A stretch of DNA of 64,000 nt, taken from the NCBI GenBank assembly GCA_033852115.1, contig JAWSVE010000010.1:1-64000 (forward strand). The letters are read 5' to 3'. Source of the DNA: JAWSVE01 sp033852115 (lineage in GTDB: Bacteria > Pseudomonadota > Gammaproteobacteria > Pseudomonadales > Cellvibrionaceae). Positions 17,665-26,036 of the stretch are shown here, in pieces. The position numbers and the translations under genes are program-made. The notes under the pieces are model-generated. The model made no database searches and was not told the DNA's origin. It saw only the letters and a program-made list of their open reading frames with translations. Each line of letters begins with the position of its first letter. Within the stretch, counting starts at the first letter, position 1.

Positions 17665-18008
17665 TGAATTACTCCTTCTACCCAAATCGATTTTTGCACC
17701 CAGTGGTGCTGACCTAAATAATTTCGGCGCACATGATAACCGGTTTTCACACTTTTGGCATACTCAATGGCGTATTTTTATGCCTTTTGGCTATCTAACG
17801 ATACTTTTTAGTGATTTTACACACCACCGGCTTGGTGCTAATTTACTGCGCTTAGAAATTATCTAGCCGTATCGCCCGATAATCACATTTAGTGTATCCT
17901 TCGCGCCTCTTTTTTCACGGGGTACCGGGTGTTTTCTCAGCCTTTACGATAGTTGGCCTCCGCGCTAGTACTCTGTTTTTGTTTTATCAACTTGGGTAGT
18001 CAAACGTA
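17665..18008. other. Divergent intergenic region upstream of cysI
   Basis: A 344-base region between the minus-strand small membrane gene and plus-strand cysI. Apart from the candidate -10 for the small gene at 17733-17738, I see no convincing promoter, operator or RNA structure. Any CysB site upstream of cysI cannot be called by eye. Confidence 0.5.
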
Positions 18009-19673
18009 ATGTACGTATACGATCAACATGATCACGACATCTTGTCACAGCGAATTGCACAATTTCGTGATCAAACACAGCGCTACTTGGCCGGTGAATT
18101 GCGCGAAGAAGAGTTTCTTCCGCTGCGGCTACAGAATGGCCTTTATGTTCAACGCCTCGCCCCTATGCTCAGAATCAATGTCCCCTACGGCATGTTGAAC
18201 ACTGAGCAGCTACGACGCCTTGCATACATTACGCGGCATTTTGACAAAGGCTACTGCCATATCAGCACGCGCCAAAACGTCCAATTGAATTGGCCCGAAT
18301 TGGCGGAAGTACCAGATATACTGGAAGAGTTATCTAAAGTACAAATGCACGCAACACAATCCAGCGGCAACTGCATTCGTAATGTAACGTCAGACCAATT
18401 TGCGGGTATTTCTCCTCACGAAATTATTGATCCTCGCCCTTACTGCGAAATTATTCGTCAGTGGTCGAGCTTCCACCCTGAATTTGCATTTTTGCCCCGG
18501 AAATTCAAGATTGCTGTCACTGGCTCGCCACAAGATCAAGCCGCGGTTCAGGTTCATGATATTGGTCTACAGATGGCTAAAGACCAGAACGGAAACACTG
18601 GTTTTCGTGTGCTTGTGGGTGGTGGTCTTGGTCGCACTCCAGTCATTGGAAGCGTTATTAAAGAATTCTTACCCGAGCACGATATCCTCACTTACCTTGA
18701 AGCAATCTTACGAATCTATAATCTTCACGGCCGCCGAGATAACAAATATAAAGCACGGATTAAGATACTTGTTAAAGCGATGGGCGCCGACGCGTTTGCT
18801 GAGCAGGTTGAAGCTGAGTGGCAGCATTTAAAAGCCTCTGACAGTGTTCTAACCGCTGAGGAGTTAGCGCGTGCCAAAACCTTTTTTACCGCGCCAGACT
18901 ATCAGACATTGGATGACGCTTCCCTCAATGAGGAGCTACAAGCTAAGGCCAAGGAAGAAAAAGCATTTGAACGCTGGTTAGAGCGCAATGTAAGTGCTCA
19001 TAAAATTCCGGGTTACGCAATCGTCACACTATCGCTGAAACCTGCCGGCATTCCACCGGGTGATGTGACCGATGTGCAACTAGAGACGCTTGCTGATTTA
19101 GCTGATCAATACAGTTTTGGCGAGGTGCGCACAACACACGAACAAAATATGGTGTTCGGTGATGTCTCGAAGGCTGATCTGTATCCACTTTGGCAATCCC
19201 TAAAACAAGCCGGTTTTGCTACACCGAACATTGGCACACTAACAGACATCATTTGCTGCCCTGGTGGCGATTACTGCTCTTTGGCTAATGCTAAGTCAAT
19301 TCCTGTTGCAGAGGCTATTCAAAGAAAATTCGATGACCTTGATTACATCTATGACTTGGGCGATCTCGACCTCAATATTTCAGGTTGTATGAATGCCTGT
19401 GGTCACCACCATGTCGGCCATATCGGTATCCTAGGTGTCGATAAAAAAGGGCAAGAGTTTTATCAAATTCAGCTCGGTGGTAGTACAGGCAGCGAGACTG
19501 CCCTTGGCGCGGTTCTTGGCCCATCGTTTGGTCGCGAACAAGTCACTGATGTATTGAGCACGATTCTTGGTGTCTACGTTGATCAACGCCAAGCTGAAGA
19601 ACTATTTATTGATACCTATCGCCGTATAGGCTTGGCCCCCTTTAAGGAGCGTGTATATGCGAAAGCTAATTAA
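18009..19673 (+). CDS. cysI: Sulfite reductase hemoprotein (CysI-type nitrite/sulfite reductase)
   Basis: A 554-residue siroheme/[4Fe-4S] enzyme that reduces sulfite to sulfide for cysteine synthesis. It carries the duplicated ferredoxin-like and siroheme domains; HISTRQNVQLNW and RNVTSDQFAG lie in the first half. The cluster ligands are in ICCPGGDYC and SGCMNACGHHHVGHIGI near residues 420-465. It resembles the Pseudomonas-type single-subunit reductase. No cysJ flavoprotein lies nearby, so the electron donor may be a ferredoxin or an NADPH reductase encoded elsewhere. The downstream DUF934 gene overlaps its end by 17 bases. Confidence 0.9.
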   Translation: MYVYDQHDHDILSQRIAQFRDQTQRYLAGELREEEFLPLRLQNGLYVQRLAPMLRINVPYGMLNTEQLRRLAYITRHFDKGYCHISTRQNVQLNWPELAEVPDILEELSKVQMHATQSSGNCIRNVTSDQFAGISPHEIIDPRPYCEIIRQWSSFHPEFAFLPRKFKIAVTGSPQDQAAVQVHDIGLQMAKDQNGNTGFRVLVGGGLGRTPVIGSVIKEFLPEHDILTYLEAILRIYNLHGRRDNKYKARIKILVKAMGADAFAEQVEAEWQHLKASDSVLTAEELARAKTFFTAPDYQTLDDASLNEELQAKAKEEKAFERWLERNVSAHKIPGYAIVTLSLKPAGIPPGDVTDVQLETLADLADQYSFGEVRTTHEQNMVFGDVSKADLYPLWQSLKQAGFATPNIGTLTDIICCPGGDYCSLANAKSIPVAEAIQRKFDDLDYIYDLGDLDLNISGCMNACGHHHVGHIGILGVDKKGQEFYQIQLGGSTGSETALGAVLGPSFGREQVTDVLSTILGVYVDQRQAEELFIDTYRRIGLAPFKERVYAKAN

Positions 19674-20151
19674 AAACGGCGAACTCCACACTGATGAGTG
19701 GACACTACTAGACCAAGAAGATCTTTCTATTGATGCCCCACCTGAAGGGCCGGTAATCGTTCCGTTAGCTGTTTGGCAAGAGAATGCCGCTGTGTTATCA
19801 AGTCGTGGCAATGTATCTGTATGGCTTAACGGGCACGATGATATCAGCGAAGTCAAAAACGACCTTCTCTCTCTGCCAATTATTGCCGTTAATTTCCCAG
19901 CGTTTATGGACGGCAGAGGATTTTCAACAGGTCGATTATTACGCGAGCGTTATGGCTTTACCGGCGAACTAAGGGCTGTAGGTCAGTTCATTCGTGACCA
20001 ACTCTGTTATTTAAAGCGTTGTGGCTATAATGCCTTTAGCTTGCCAGAGGATATCGACGTTGAAGGTGCTTTAAAATCGCTCAATGACTTTTCTGAGTAT
20101 TATCAGGCAGGTGTCGATCAACCAACTCCCCTATTCCGCCGACGCGCTTAA
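19657..20151 (+). CDS. DUF934 family protein, sulfite reductase partner
   Basis: A 164-residue protein of the DUF934 family, which is regularly found next to Pseudomonas-type cysI and is thought to help sulfite reduction; its exact job is unknown. Features include VNFPAFMDGRGFSTGRLLR and GQFIRDQLCYLKRCGYNAF, the conserved central and C-terminal motifs. The ATG at 19657 has AAGGAG seven bases upstream; the start lies within cysI, so the two are translationally coupled. A terminator follows. Confidence 0.88.
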   Translation: MRKLIKNGELHTDEWTLLDQEDLSIDAPPEGPVIVPLAVWQENAAVLSSRGNVSVWLNGHDDISEVKNDLLSLPIIAVNFPAFMDGRGFSTGRLLRERYGFTGELRAVGQFIRDQLCYLKRCGYNAFSLPEDIDVEGALKSLNDFSEYYQAGVDQPTPLFRRRA

Positions 20152-20178
20152 GTCGCTCAAGCCTCTTATGTTAGATTT

Positions 20179-20211
20179 AAAAGCCGCACAATTGATTTTG
20201 AGCGGCTTTTT
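20179..20211 (+). terminator. Terminator of the cysI-DUF934 operon
   Basis: AAAAGCCGC (20179-20187) pairs with GCGGCTTTT (20202-20210), closed by a 14-base loop and followed by T. Confidence 0.8.
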
Positions 20212-20321
20212 CCTTTCTACCCCCTAAAAGTAAGTAAGGGGCTATCTTAAAGTATTGTCTCGTTTCACAAAGTCACCAAACTCGCATACACTGAGCACAT
20301 ATCTGTGATTAGCGAGAGCGT

Positions 20322-21521
20322 ATGCTCTCACCCCGCGACTCTTATAGCCCAAATATGGAAGCAAACCTTTTTCACTCGTTTTTTCTTATTTTCACTGGTG
20401 CCGCGCTAATTGCGTCGCTCGCACTGTACTCTCGACAGCCACTTCTGGTTGCCTATATTTTACTCGGTATCTTACTTGGACCACATGTATTGGGCTGGGT
20501 CGACAATGTACCGATGTTGACCGAAATATCTCGCATAGGGATTATTTTTCTTTTGTTTCTATTAGGGCTGGATATGCAGCCAAAATCCTTAATGTCCGTT
20601 TTGAAAGAAGCTACATTCGTCGGCTTGATCAGCTCGGCTATTTTTGCCATATCCGGATATGGACTTGGAAGAATTTTTGGCTTTAGCCATACGGATTGCT
20701 TAGTAATTGGTATGGCGCTAATGTTTTCTAGCACCATCATTGGCATTAAACTCTTACCTACAACTGTTTTGCATCATCGACACACCGGTGAGTTGATGGT
20801 CGGTCTATTATTGTTTCAAGATTTCTTGGCAATCGTCTGCCTTCTCGTGCTGCTCAGCGGAGATCTAGGCACCGTTGATGTGAAAAAACTAGGGTTTGCT
20901 TTTCTTCAACTTCCTCTAGTTGCTGGTTTTGCGTTTCTATTCGTTCGGTACGTTTTATTAAAACTTATTTTAAAATTTGATCGAATACATGAGTATGTTT
21001 TTCTTGTTGCACTTGGATGGTGTCTTGGCTTAGCACAGCTGACTCATGCTATTGGTTTGTCCGCTGAAATTGGAGCCTTTCTCGCTGGCATCACACTTGC
21101 CACGAGTCCTATCGCACAATACATCGCCTTGAGCCTTAAACCGCTGCGCGATTTCTTCCTGATTTTGTTCTTCTTTTCGCTGGGCGCATCCATGAATATG
21201 GATCTCGTTGGAGAGGTTTTATTAGCCGGTGTTGTTATTGCCAGCGTAGTAATCTTGGGTAAACCCGCTGTTTTCCGCGTGCTGCTTTCAAAACAAAGTG
21301 AGAAAAAGCTCATGTCTTGGAATGTTGGATTCCGTTTAGGGCAGATCAGTGAATTTTCCTTATTAATCGCGTTAATTGCGCTAAATGGATCACTCATCTC
21401 CGAGCGCGCCTCGACCTTAATTCAGGTAACTGCCATTCTTACATTCCTGGTGTCGAGTTACATTGTTGTGCTCTATTTACCCACTCCCATAGCTGTTAAG
21501 GATGAGCTTCGAAGAGATTAA
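20322..21521 (+). CDS. Kef-type (CPA2) cation/proton antiporter membrane domain
   Basis: A 399-residue protein made almost wholly of membrane helices. Motifs match the CPA2/KefB-KefC group: LGILLGPHVLG, LLFLLGLDMQPKSL, MALMFSSTIIGIKLL, LLLFQDFLAIV with the conserved Asp, and EIGAFLAGITLA. It stops right after the membrane domain and lacks the cytoplasmic RCK/TrkA-N domain of KefC, so nucleotide or glutathione gating of the usual kind is unlikely. Whether it moves K+ or Na+ cannot be told. The start may be 20322 (GAGAG upstream) or the ATG at 20355, where the hydrophobic N-terminus begins. Confidence 0.85.
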   Translation: MLSPRDSYSPNMEANLFHSFFLIFTGAALIASLALYSRQPLLVAYILLGILLGPHVLGWVDNVPMLTEISRIGIIFLLFLLGLDMQPKSLMSVLKEATFVGLISSAIFAISGYGLGRIFGFSHTDCLVIGMALMFSSTIIGIKLLPTTVLHHRHTGELMVGLLLFQDFLAIVCLLVLLSGDLGTVDVKKLGFAFLQLPLVAGFAFLFVRYVLLKLILKFDRIHEYVFLVALGWCLGLAQLTHAIGLSAEIGAFLAGITLATSPIAQYIALSLKPLRDFFLILFFFSLGASMNMDLVGEVLLAGVVIASVVILGKPAVFRVLLSKQSEKKLMSWNVGFRLGQISEFSLLIALIALNGSLISERASTLIQVTAILTFLVSSYIVVLYLPTPIAVKDELRRD

Positions 21522-21565
21522 GCTCAGTATCAATAAAAGATAACGACACAAAAAATAATAATTGT

Positions 21566-22240
21566 ATGTCAAATTCAGAAGCCAAACCTAAACCATCCTC
21601 AACCGTTGTAATTATGCGCGAAGCAGAATCTCAACTGGAAGTGCTGCTAGTGAAAAGAAACACTCAGCTGAAAACAAATGGTGGGGCCTGGGTATTTCCG
21701 GGCGGAGCAATTGACTCTGCCGATCAAACCAGCATTAAAGATGACATTTCAACGGCAGTGAATGCAGCGAGACGAGAGGCACTCGAAGAAACAAATATTG
21801 ATCTAAGCGCCTCTCGGTTCGAGTCTTATTCGCACTGGGTGACACCTGTCGGTATTCCTCGGCGCTATGCTACGTGGTTTTTTCTATCAAAAGTTCCTTT
21901 CGATACGCCCGTGACTGTCGACGGTAGTGAGATAGTTGACTACCACTGGCTTACACCCAAAAAAATATTGACGCAACACCGCGAAGGAAAACTTCAACTA
22001 ACGCCCCCGACATTTGTTACATTATCAGAGTTGCACTGCTGCGACACACCTGATGCAGCATTACAGTTTGCCGCCTCGAGGAATCCACCAACCTACCGAC
22101 CAAAGTTGGCGCAATCAGGTCCGATACGAATCATATTATACGAAGACGATGTCGCTTATGACGACTGTGATTTGACATCAGACGGCAAATACCATCGACT
22201 AGTAATGAATGGAAACGACTGGCAATACCAAAGACTTTGA
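21566..22240 (+). CDS. NUDIX hydrolase, NUDT19-like
   Basis: A 224-residue NUDIX-fold pyrophosphatase. The Nudix box is split by an insertion, as in the NUDT19-like subgroup: it runs from FPGGAIDSAD to ARREALEETNI, with the catalytic REALEE present. In animals this subgroup cleaves CoA and acyl-CoA; here the substrate is unknown. The gene lies between the Kef-like antiporter and a dienelactone hydrolase gene, all on the plus strand with short gaps, so they may be co-transcribed. Confidence 0.85.
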   Translation: MSNSEAKPKPSSTVVIMREAESQLEVLLVKRNTQLKTNGGAWVFPGGAIDSADQTSIKDDISTAVNAARREALEETNIDLSASRFESYSHWVTPVGIPRRYATWFFLSKVPFDTPVTVDGSEIVDYHWLTPKKILTQHREGKLQLTPPTFVTLSELHCCDTPDAALQFAASRNPPTYRPKLAQSGPIRIILYEDDVAYDDCDLTSDGKYHRLVMNGNDWQYQRL

Positions 22241-22291
22241 TACTATTCTTCCACTAGGCTTCATTATTGATAAGGTTTACGGCTCCCAACA

Positions 22292-23011
22292 ATGACAATC
22301 AAAGAACAATTCGTAGATTACTTGGACCAAGAAACTGTTTGCGAAGGTTACTCCGTAACACACGCCGATAAAGTACGCCCCACTGTGTTGATCTGTCATA
22401 TGTGGGGAGGCTTAGGAGATTTCGAAAAACAAAAATGCCGAGAAATTGCAGAACTTGGCTACAACGCGTTTGCCATCGATATGTATGGAAAAGGGATACG
22501 CGGTGCGACACTCGACGAAAACCGAGCGTTGATGGCGCAGTACATTGAAGATCGTGAAAATCTGCAACAACGTATTATTGCCGCACTCTCAGCCGCACGC
22601 TCATTGGCAACAACCGATACGAACAACATAGCAGCAATTGGATACTGTTTTGGTGGGTTATGTGTTCTAGACTTAGCCCGAACTGGAGCCGATGTGAAAG
22701 GTGTTGTGTCTTTCCACGGCTTGTTCGATGCACCAGGCAATACAACTAATAATAAGGTGCATGCTAAAGTGTTAGCGCTTCACGGATTCGAAGACCCAAT
22801 GGTGCCATCGGAAAAGCTGACGGCATTAGCCAATGAACTGACAAAGGCTGGGGCTGATTGGCAAATACATGCATACGGAAATACCTATCATTCTTTTACC
22901 AATCCAGCGGCAAACTCACCCGAGAATGGATCGGCCTACAACAAAGAGGCTGATTCACGATCATGGGAGGCAATGAGTTTTTTCCTTAAAGAAATATTTG
23001 CTAGCGATTAG
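22292..23011 (+). CDS. Dienelactone hydrolase family protein
   Basis: A 239-residue alpha/beta hydrolase. The nucleophile elbow is GYCFGG with Cys in place of Ser, as in dienelactone hydrolases; the acid is the Asp of GFEDPMVP and the His lies in YHSFTNP. The natural substrate is unknown; chloroaromatic-pathway genes are not nearby, and many housekeeping members of this family have no known role. The stop is two bases from the convergent DUF3047 gene. Confidence 0.88.
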   Translation: MTIKEQFVDYLDQETVCEGYSVTHADKVRPTVLICHMWGGLGDFEKQKCREIAELGYNAFAIDMYGKGIRGATLDENRALMAQYIEDRENLQQRIIAALSAARSLATTDTNNIAAIGYCFGGLCVLDLARTGADVKGVVSFHGLFDAPGNTTNNKVHAKVLALHGFEDPMVPSEKLTALANELTKAGADWQIHAYGNTYHSFTNPAANSPENGSAYNKEADSRSWEAMSFFLKEIFASD

Positions 23012-23013
23012 AT

Positions 23014-23667
23014 CTATTCATTCGAGAAATAGATATCACCGTAGAAACTGTTGACAAAACTACTGGTATCATCGGTATCTGTCATTAATGCAATACCGTC
23101 GATATAGCGAACGTCAGGCCCTACATATTTTTGTAGATCCTGCAGGACATTCCGTTTTTCGTTATACCAACGCTTAGGGTCATCACTTCCGTCACGTGCG
23201 GCAATCATGACAACGTTGTTCCCTGCATACGCATTTGGCCAAGCCGAGCCCTTGGCAAGATTATAAGACCACACGTAATTAATGGCTTTGCTTTTCCAGA
23301 ATTTCAACCCGCCGTCGATGATTAGATAAATACGAACAGGATAGTCATCACCCGCCTTGGTTTGGTGGTCCCTCTCTGGTAGGCGGTTATTAATCATCCA
23401 ACTCCAATTTAGGTATGGGTATTGCCACAGGTCTATTCGTACTTTTTTGGTTAAACCAGAGGCGCTAGCACGGCTACTCGCTTGCAGAACGGGAACCCCT
23501 AGCTGCTCGACGATTAAGTATTCGGTGTTTCCGCTGAAAGACTCTTCATCCCAACCGACGACTTGCCCACTGGAAAAGTCCCCGACAACGGTTTGTTTTG
23601 GTGGCGCTGCAAGTGCCGTTACGGCGATGACTAGAATGAAGGTGAATACACTTATTCGCTGGAGCAT
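23014..23667 (-). CDS. DUF3047 family secreted protein
   Basis: A 217-residue protein with an N-terminal signal peptide (ISVFTFILVIAVTALAA) and a beta-rich DUF3047 domain: LNWSWMINNRLPERDHQTKAGDD in parts, FWKSKAINYVWSY, and TDTDDTSSFVNSFYGDI. The fold is thought to resemble carbohydrate-binding jelly rolls, but the function is unknown. AGGATATACG stands before the ATG. Confidence 0.85.
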   Translation of the reverse strand: MLQRISVFTFILVIAVTALAAPPKQTVVGDFSSGQVVGWDEESFSGNTEYLIVEQLGVPVLQASSRASASGLTKKVRIDLWQYPYLNWSWMINNRLPERDHQTKAGDDYPVRIYLIIDGGLKFWKSKAINYVWSYNLAKGSAWPNAYAGNNVVMIAARDGSDDPKRWYNEKRNVLQDLQKYVGPDVRYIDGIALMTDTDDTSSFVNSFYGDIYFSNE

Positions 23668-23786
23668 CGTATATCCTCAGTAGAAGTAGTCATAGTTTGC
23701 ACTATGACCAACACGATAGAAAGCCAAGCAATAGTGTCACTGTGCTATACATAAGATAGGTACAACACACTGAGAGGCTATGGCCA

Positions 23787-24206
23787 ATGCTTGAAGAAAT
23801 TTGGGTGCGCGACTGCATGACCGCCGATGTGATTAGCTGCTCTTTTGATACGTCACTTGAAGAAGTCGTCGCAGAACTCAAGGACCGCCTCTTTTCTTGT
23901 TTAGTAGTAGCTGAGAACAACGAACCAATTGGCATCATTACAGAGCGAGACCTAGTTTCCATATTTTCAACACTGCTTGGAAAGGCAGACTGGTCTCAAT
24001 TGAAAGTCTGCGACTATATGACGAAACCTGCCAGAACGCTTTATGAAGACCTCACCTTGTTAGAAGCCGTGGATCAAATGCGCCTCGATAAAATCAGACA
24101 CGCCCCTATTGTTGATCAGCAAAATCAGCTCGTTGGCATACTTACACAAAGCGACATAATCCGAGGTTTTCGGCGTACTTTTGGCGAGCTCGGCCAAACC
24201 ACCTAA
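23787..24206 (+). CDS. CBS-domain pair protein
   Basis: A 139-residue protein consisting only of two CBS domains: first VRDCMTADVISCSFDTSLEE with VAENNEPIGIITERDL, second VCDYMTKPARTLYEDLTLLE with VGILTQSDIIRGF. CBS pairs bind adenine nucleotides and usually sense energy state. No catalytic domain is attached and no partner is evident from the neighbours. The gene faces the convergent DUF2288 gene. Confidence 0.88.
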   Translation: MLEEIWVRDCMTADVISCSFDTSLEEVVAELKDRLFSCLVVAENNEPIGIITERDLVSIFSTLLGKADWSQLKVCDYMTKPARTLYEDLTLLEAVDQMRLDKIRHAPIVDQQNQLVGILTQSDIIRGFRRTFGELGQTT

Positions 24207-24245
24207 ATAAGCGAACACTAACGATAGCCAAAAACACGTTAGTAT

Positions 24246-24551
24246 TCACTCAACCGCCTGAATCAATACCCACGGCGCAACAACAACCGCCCAAAAAGAT
24301 TCTTCCGCCCGCCCATATTCTTCGGCTTGGCCCTCTTGAACACGCTCGAGCTGCCCGCTTTCTAATAGAGCCTGTATTTCTTTGGCGTTATCTTTAGCAA
24401 AATGAATAGCGACTTGAACGAGGTCAGTGCCCGGCGACACGACCACTAAGGATCCCATTGCATAATGAGGTTCAAGTCCCTTCCAGTCGATTTTAGCTGT
24501 TTCACGATTAAGCTTTTCGAAAAGCTCCGTATCAGAATCTTTATTCATCAT
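24246..24551 (-). CDS. DUF2288 family protein
   Basis: A 101-residue protein matching DUF2288: ETAKIDWKGLEPHYAMGSLVVV at the start (in parts), VQVAIHFAKDNAKEIQALLE in the middle and FWAVVVAPWVLIQ near the end. The function is unknown; the family is cytosolic. It lies 25 bases after the thioesterase gene on the same strand, so the two may form one transcript. Confidence 0.85.
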   Translation of the reverse strand: MMNKDSDTELFEKLNRETAKIDWKGLEPHYAMGSLVVVSPGTDLVQVAIHFAKDNAKEIQALLESGQLERVQEGQAEEYGRAEESFWAVVVAPWVLIQAVE

Positions 24552-24576
24552 AGCGTTTACTATCTGGACTAGCGGT

Positions 24577-25038
24577 TCATCGACTTACGTCTGTTAGCGG
24601 TATTGTGATGGCGTACTGGTCTAATATTGAACGCGCATCAGTCGGTATGGGGTACGCCTTCCCTTCACTGACGTATACCAAGGTGGCATCGCTGGTTCCC
24701 ACGCAACTACCTAACTGAAACATCGCTGACGACATGGTGTATGAGGAATTCCCTATTCGACTAATACCCACCCCAATTGTCACAGCGTGAGGAAAATGCA
24801 CCTCTCTTAGGTAGCTAATCCTCATCTCGGCTAATACTTTACTCAGTACGGGACCGTTCCATGGCTGTTTTCGTAAATCACGGAAAATCTCGCGATGACA
24901 CTGAACTCTAGATTCTTGATAAAGCCCGGCTATAGAGACATTGTTGACATGGCCTTGGGTATCCAAGTCCTCATAGCGTATGGGTAACTCAACTTTAAAC
25001 GGATAAAAATCGAGCGAATGCTGGGAGTTACTACTCAT
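24577..25038 (-). CDS. Acyl-CoA thioesterase, 4HBT (hotdog) family
   Basis: A 153-residue hotdog-fold protein. IRYEDLDTQGHVNNVSIAGLYQESR is the 4HBT active-site region (quoted in part: DLDTQGHVNN), with the Asp typical of 4-hydroxybenzoyl-CoA thioesterase relatives such as YbgC and FcbC types. It likely hydrolyses an acyl-CoA thioester; the acyl group is unknown. The ATG at 25038 with AAGGT upstream is preferred over a TTG at 25068. Confidence 0.82.
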   Translation of the reverse strand: MSSNSQHSLDFYPFKVELPIRYEDLDTQGHVNNVSIAGLYQESRVQCHREIFRDLRKQPWNGPVLSKVLAEMRISYLREVHFPHAVTIGVGISRIGNSSYTMSSAMFQLGSCVGTSDATLVYVSEGKAYPIPTDARSILDQYAITIPLTDVSR

Positions 25039-25118
25039 GGAACGGACCTTATGCACCTGACTGTGCAACTACTCGAGGATTTACTGGATAGAATGATTCG
25101 GGGGCGTAAGGGTACAAA

Positions 25119-25142
25119 AAAAGCCGCCCGGAGGCAGCTTTT
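25119..25142 (-). terminator. Terminator of the unknown gene at 25175
   Basis: AAAAGC-GCC and GGC-GCTTTT form a stem with one mismatch around CGGA. On the minus strand it is followed by a run of U, placing it after the gene that ends at 25175. Confidence 0.75.
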
Positions 25143-25174
25143 ATTCAACAGTTTTGATTTAAAAGACGAGCGTA

Positions 25175-25459
25175 TTACGCGGGCGTCGTTTCTTTACTGC
25201 TCATGTCGAGCACTACGCAATCAGGTTGGTAGTTTCGATTTAAAATTTGCAAGTAAGCCAACTGTTGGGAATAGACGTAGTTTGGCTTTTTAACCCTGTC
25301 CATTTGAGGATTGCCACCACTATCATTGGGAGCCCAGAGCGTCTGCTTCTTTTCGTTAAGTCCCACCCAGCAGTTAGCCGGGGCAAAATAAACCATTTGG
25401 CAGATGCCGTAGCGAAAATGGAATATTTCACGAATTTTCAAGCCGTAGGTATCGTTCAT
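25175..25459 (-). CDS. Uncharacterised 94-residue protein
   Basis: A minus-strand frame beginning MNDTYGLKIREIFHFRYGI. Residues such as MVYFAPANCWVGLNEKKQTLW and a polar C-terminus (VVLDMSSKETTPA) look like a folded soluble protein. A strong terminator follows its end, which supports a real gene. No clear ribosome-binding site stands at the ATG and no family is recognised. Confidence 0.55.
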   Translation of the reverse strand: MNDTYGLKIREIFHFRYGICQMVYFAPANCWVGLNEKKQTLWAPNDSGGNPQMDRVKKPNYVYSQQLAYLQILNRNYQPDCVVLDMSSKETTPA

Positions 25460-25830
25460 ATAAGTGACTCATTCACTATGGCAGTAGATACTGCATTAAC
25501 AGGTGATGCTTCCAGCATCCATGAAAGACTCGAATTCACATTGTGTAGAAAAAAGTTGATTTATACCCCAAAAATGTGAACTAGTACGCCAAATTATAAC
25601 GGGTTTTTAGAATTGTGTTAGTTTTATATCATTTATTTATATAACGTTTAGCAATCGTTACTAATGCTCTTGATTGCATATTATTTCTAAGAAATGCGAC
25701 GCGTTTGCGGGAGATGGTGTTAACTAATTGAATTTAAAGAAATTTACGGAGGGAGATATTACGTTAGTAGGCACTTGAAGCACCCACTAACATGTCTTGC
25801 AATCATAACAAGCTCTAAACTTAGGCCTAT
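25460..25830. other. Intergenic region
   Basis: A 371-base, AT-rich stretch. I see one imperfect stem at 25765-25793 (GTTAGT with ACTAAC, extended inward by wobble pairs) just past the end of the DUF3012 gene, which may end that transcript although it lacks a U run. No other gene or motif is evident. Confidence 0.4.
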
Positions 25831-25998
25831 TCATTTAATAATGCAGTGTTTTCCATAATCGGCTGCTTCATTAAAGGACCAATCACCTTTTGGTTTTTCC
25901 TCCAACTGCTTACACCATGCATCCGATCCAATCTCCGGCGCACACGCTGTCAGCATCAAGCAGGTAAACAAACCCACAAAAATAGGTAAGAATTTCAC
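25831..25998 (-). CDS. DUF3012 family small lipoprotein
   Basis: A 55-residue lipoprotein precursor with lipobox LTAC near residue 19. The mature part, APEIGSDAWCKQLEEKPKGD followed by WSFNEAADYGKHCI, matches DUF3012, a short family with two conserved Cys and no known function. The GTG start is set by AGGAG seven bases upstream. It lies 38 bases downstream of hemB on the same strand and is probably the last gene of that transcript. Confidence 0.85.
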   Translation of the reverse strand: MKFLPIFVGLFTCLMLTACAPEIGSDAWCKQLEEKPKGDWSFNEAADYGKHCIIK

Positions 25999-26036
25999 CT
26001 TAACACTCCTCTTGAATAGTTTTTGCCAAGCGATCA

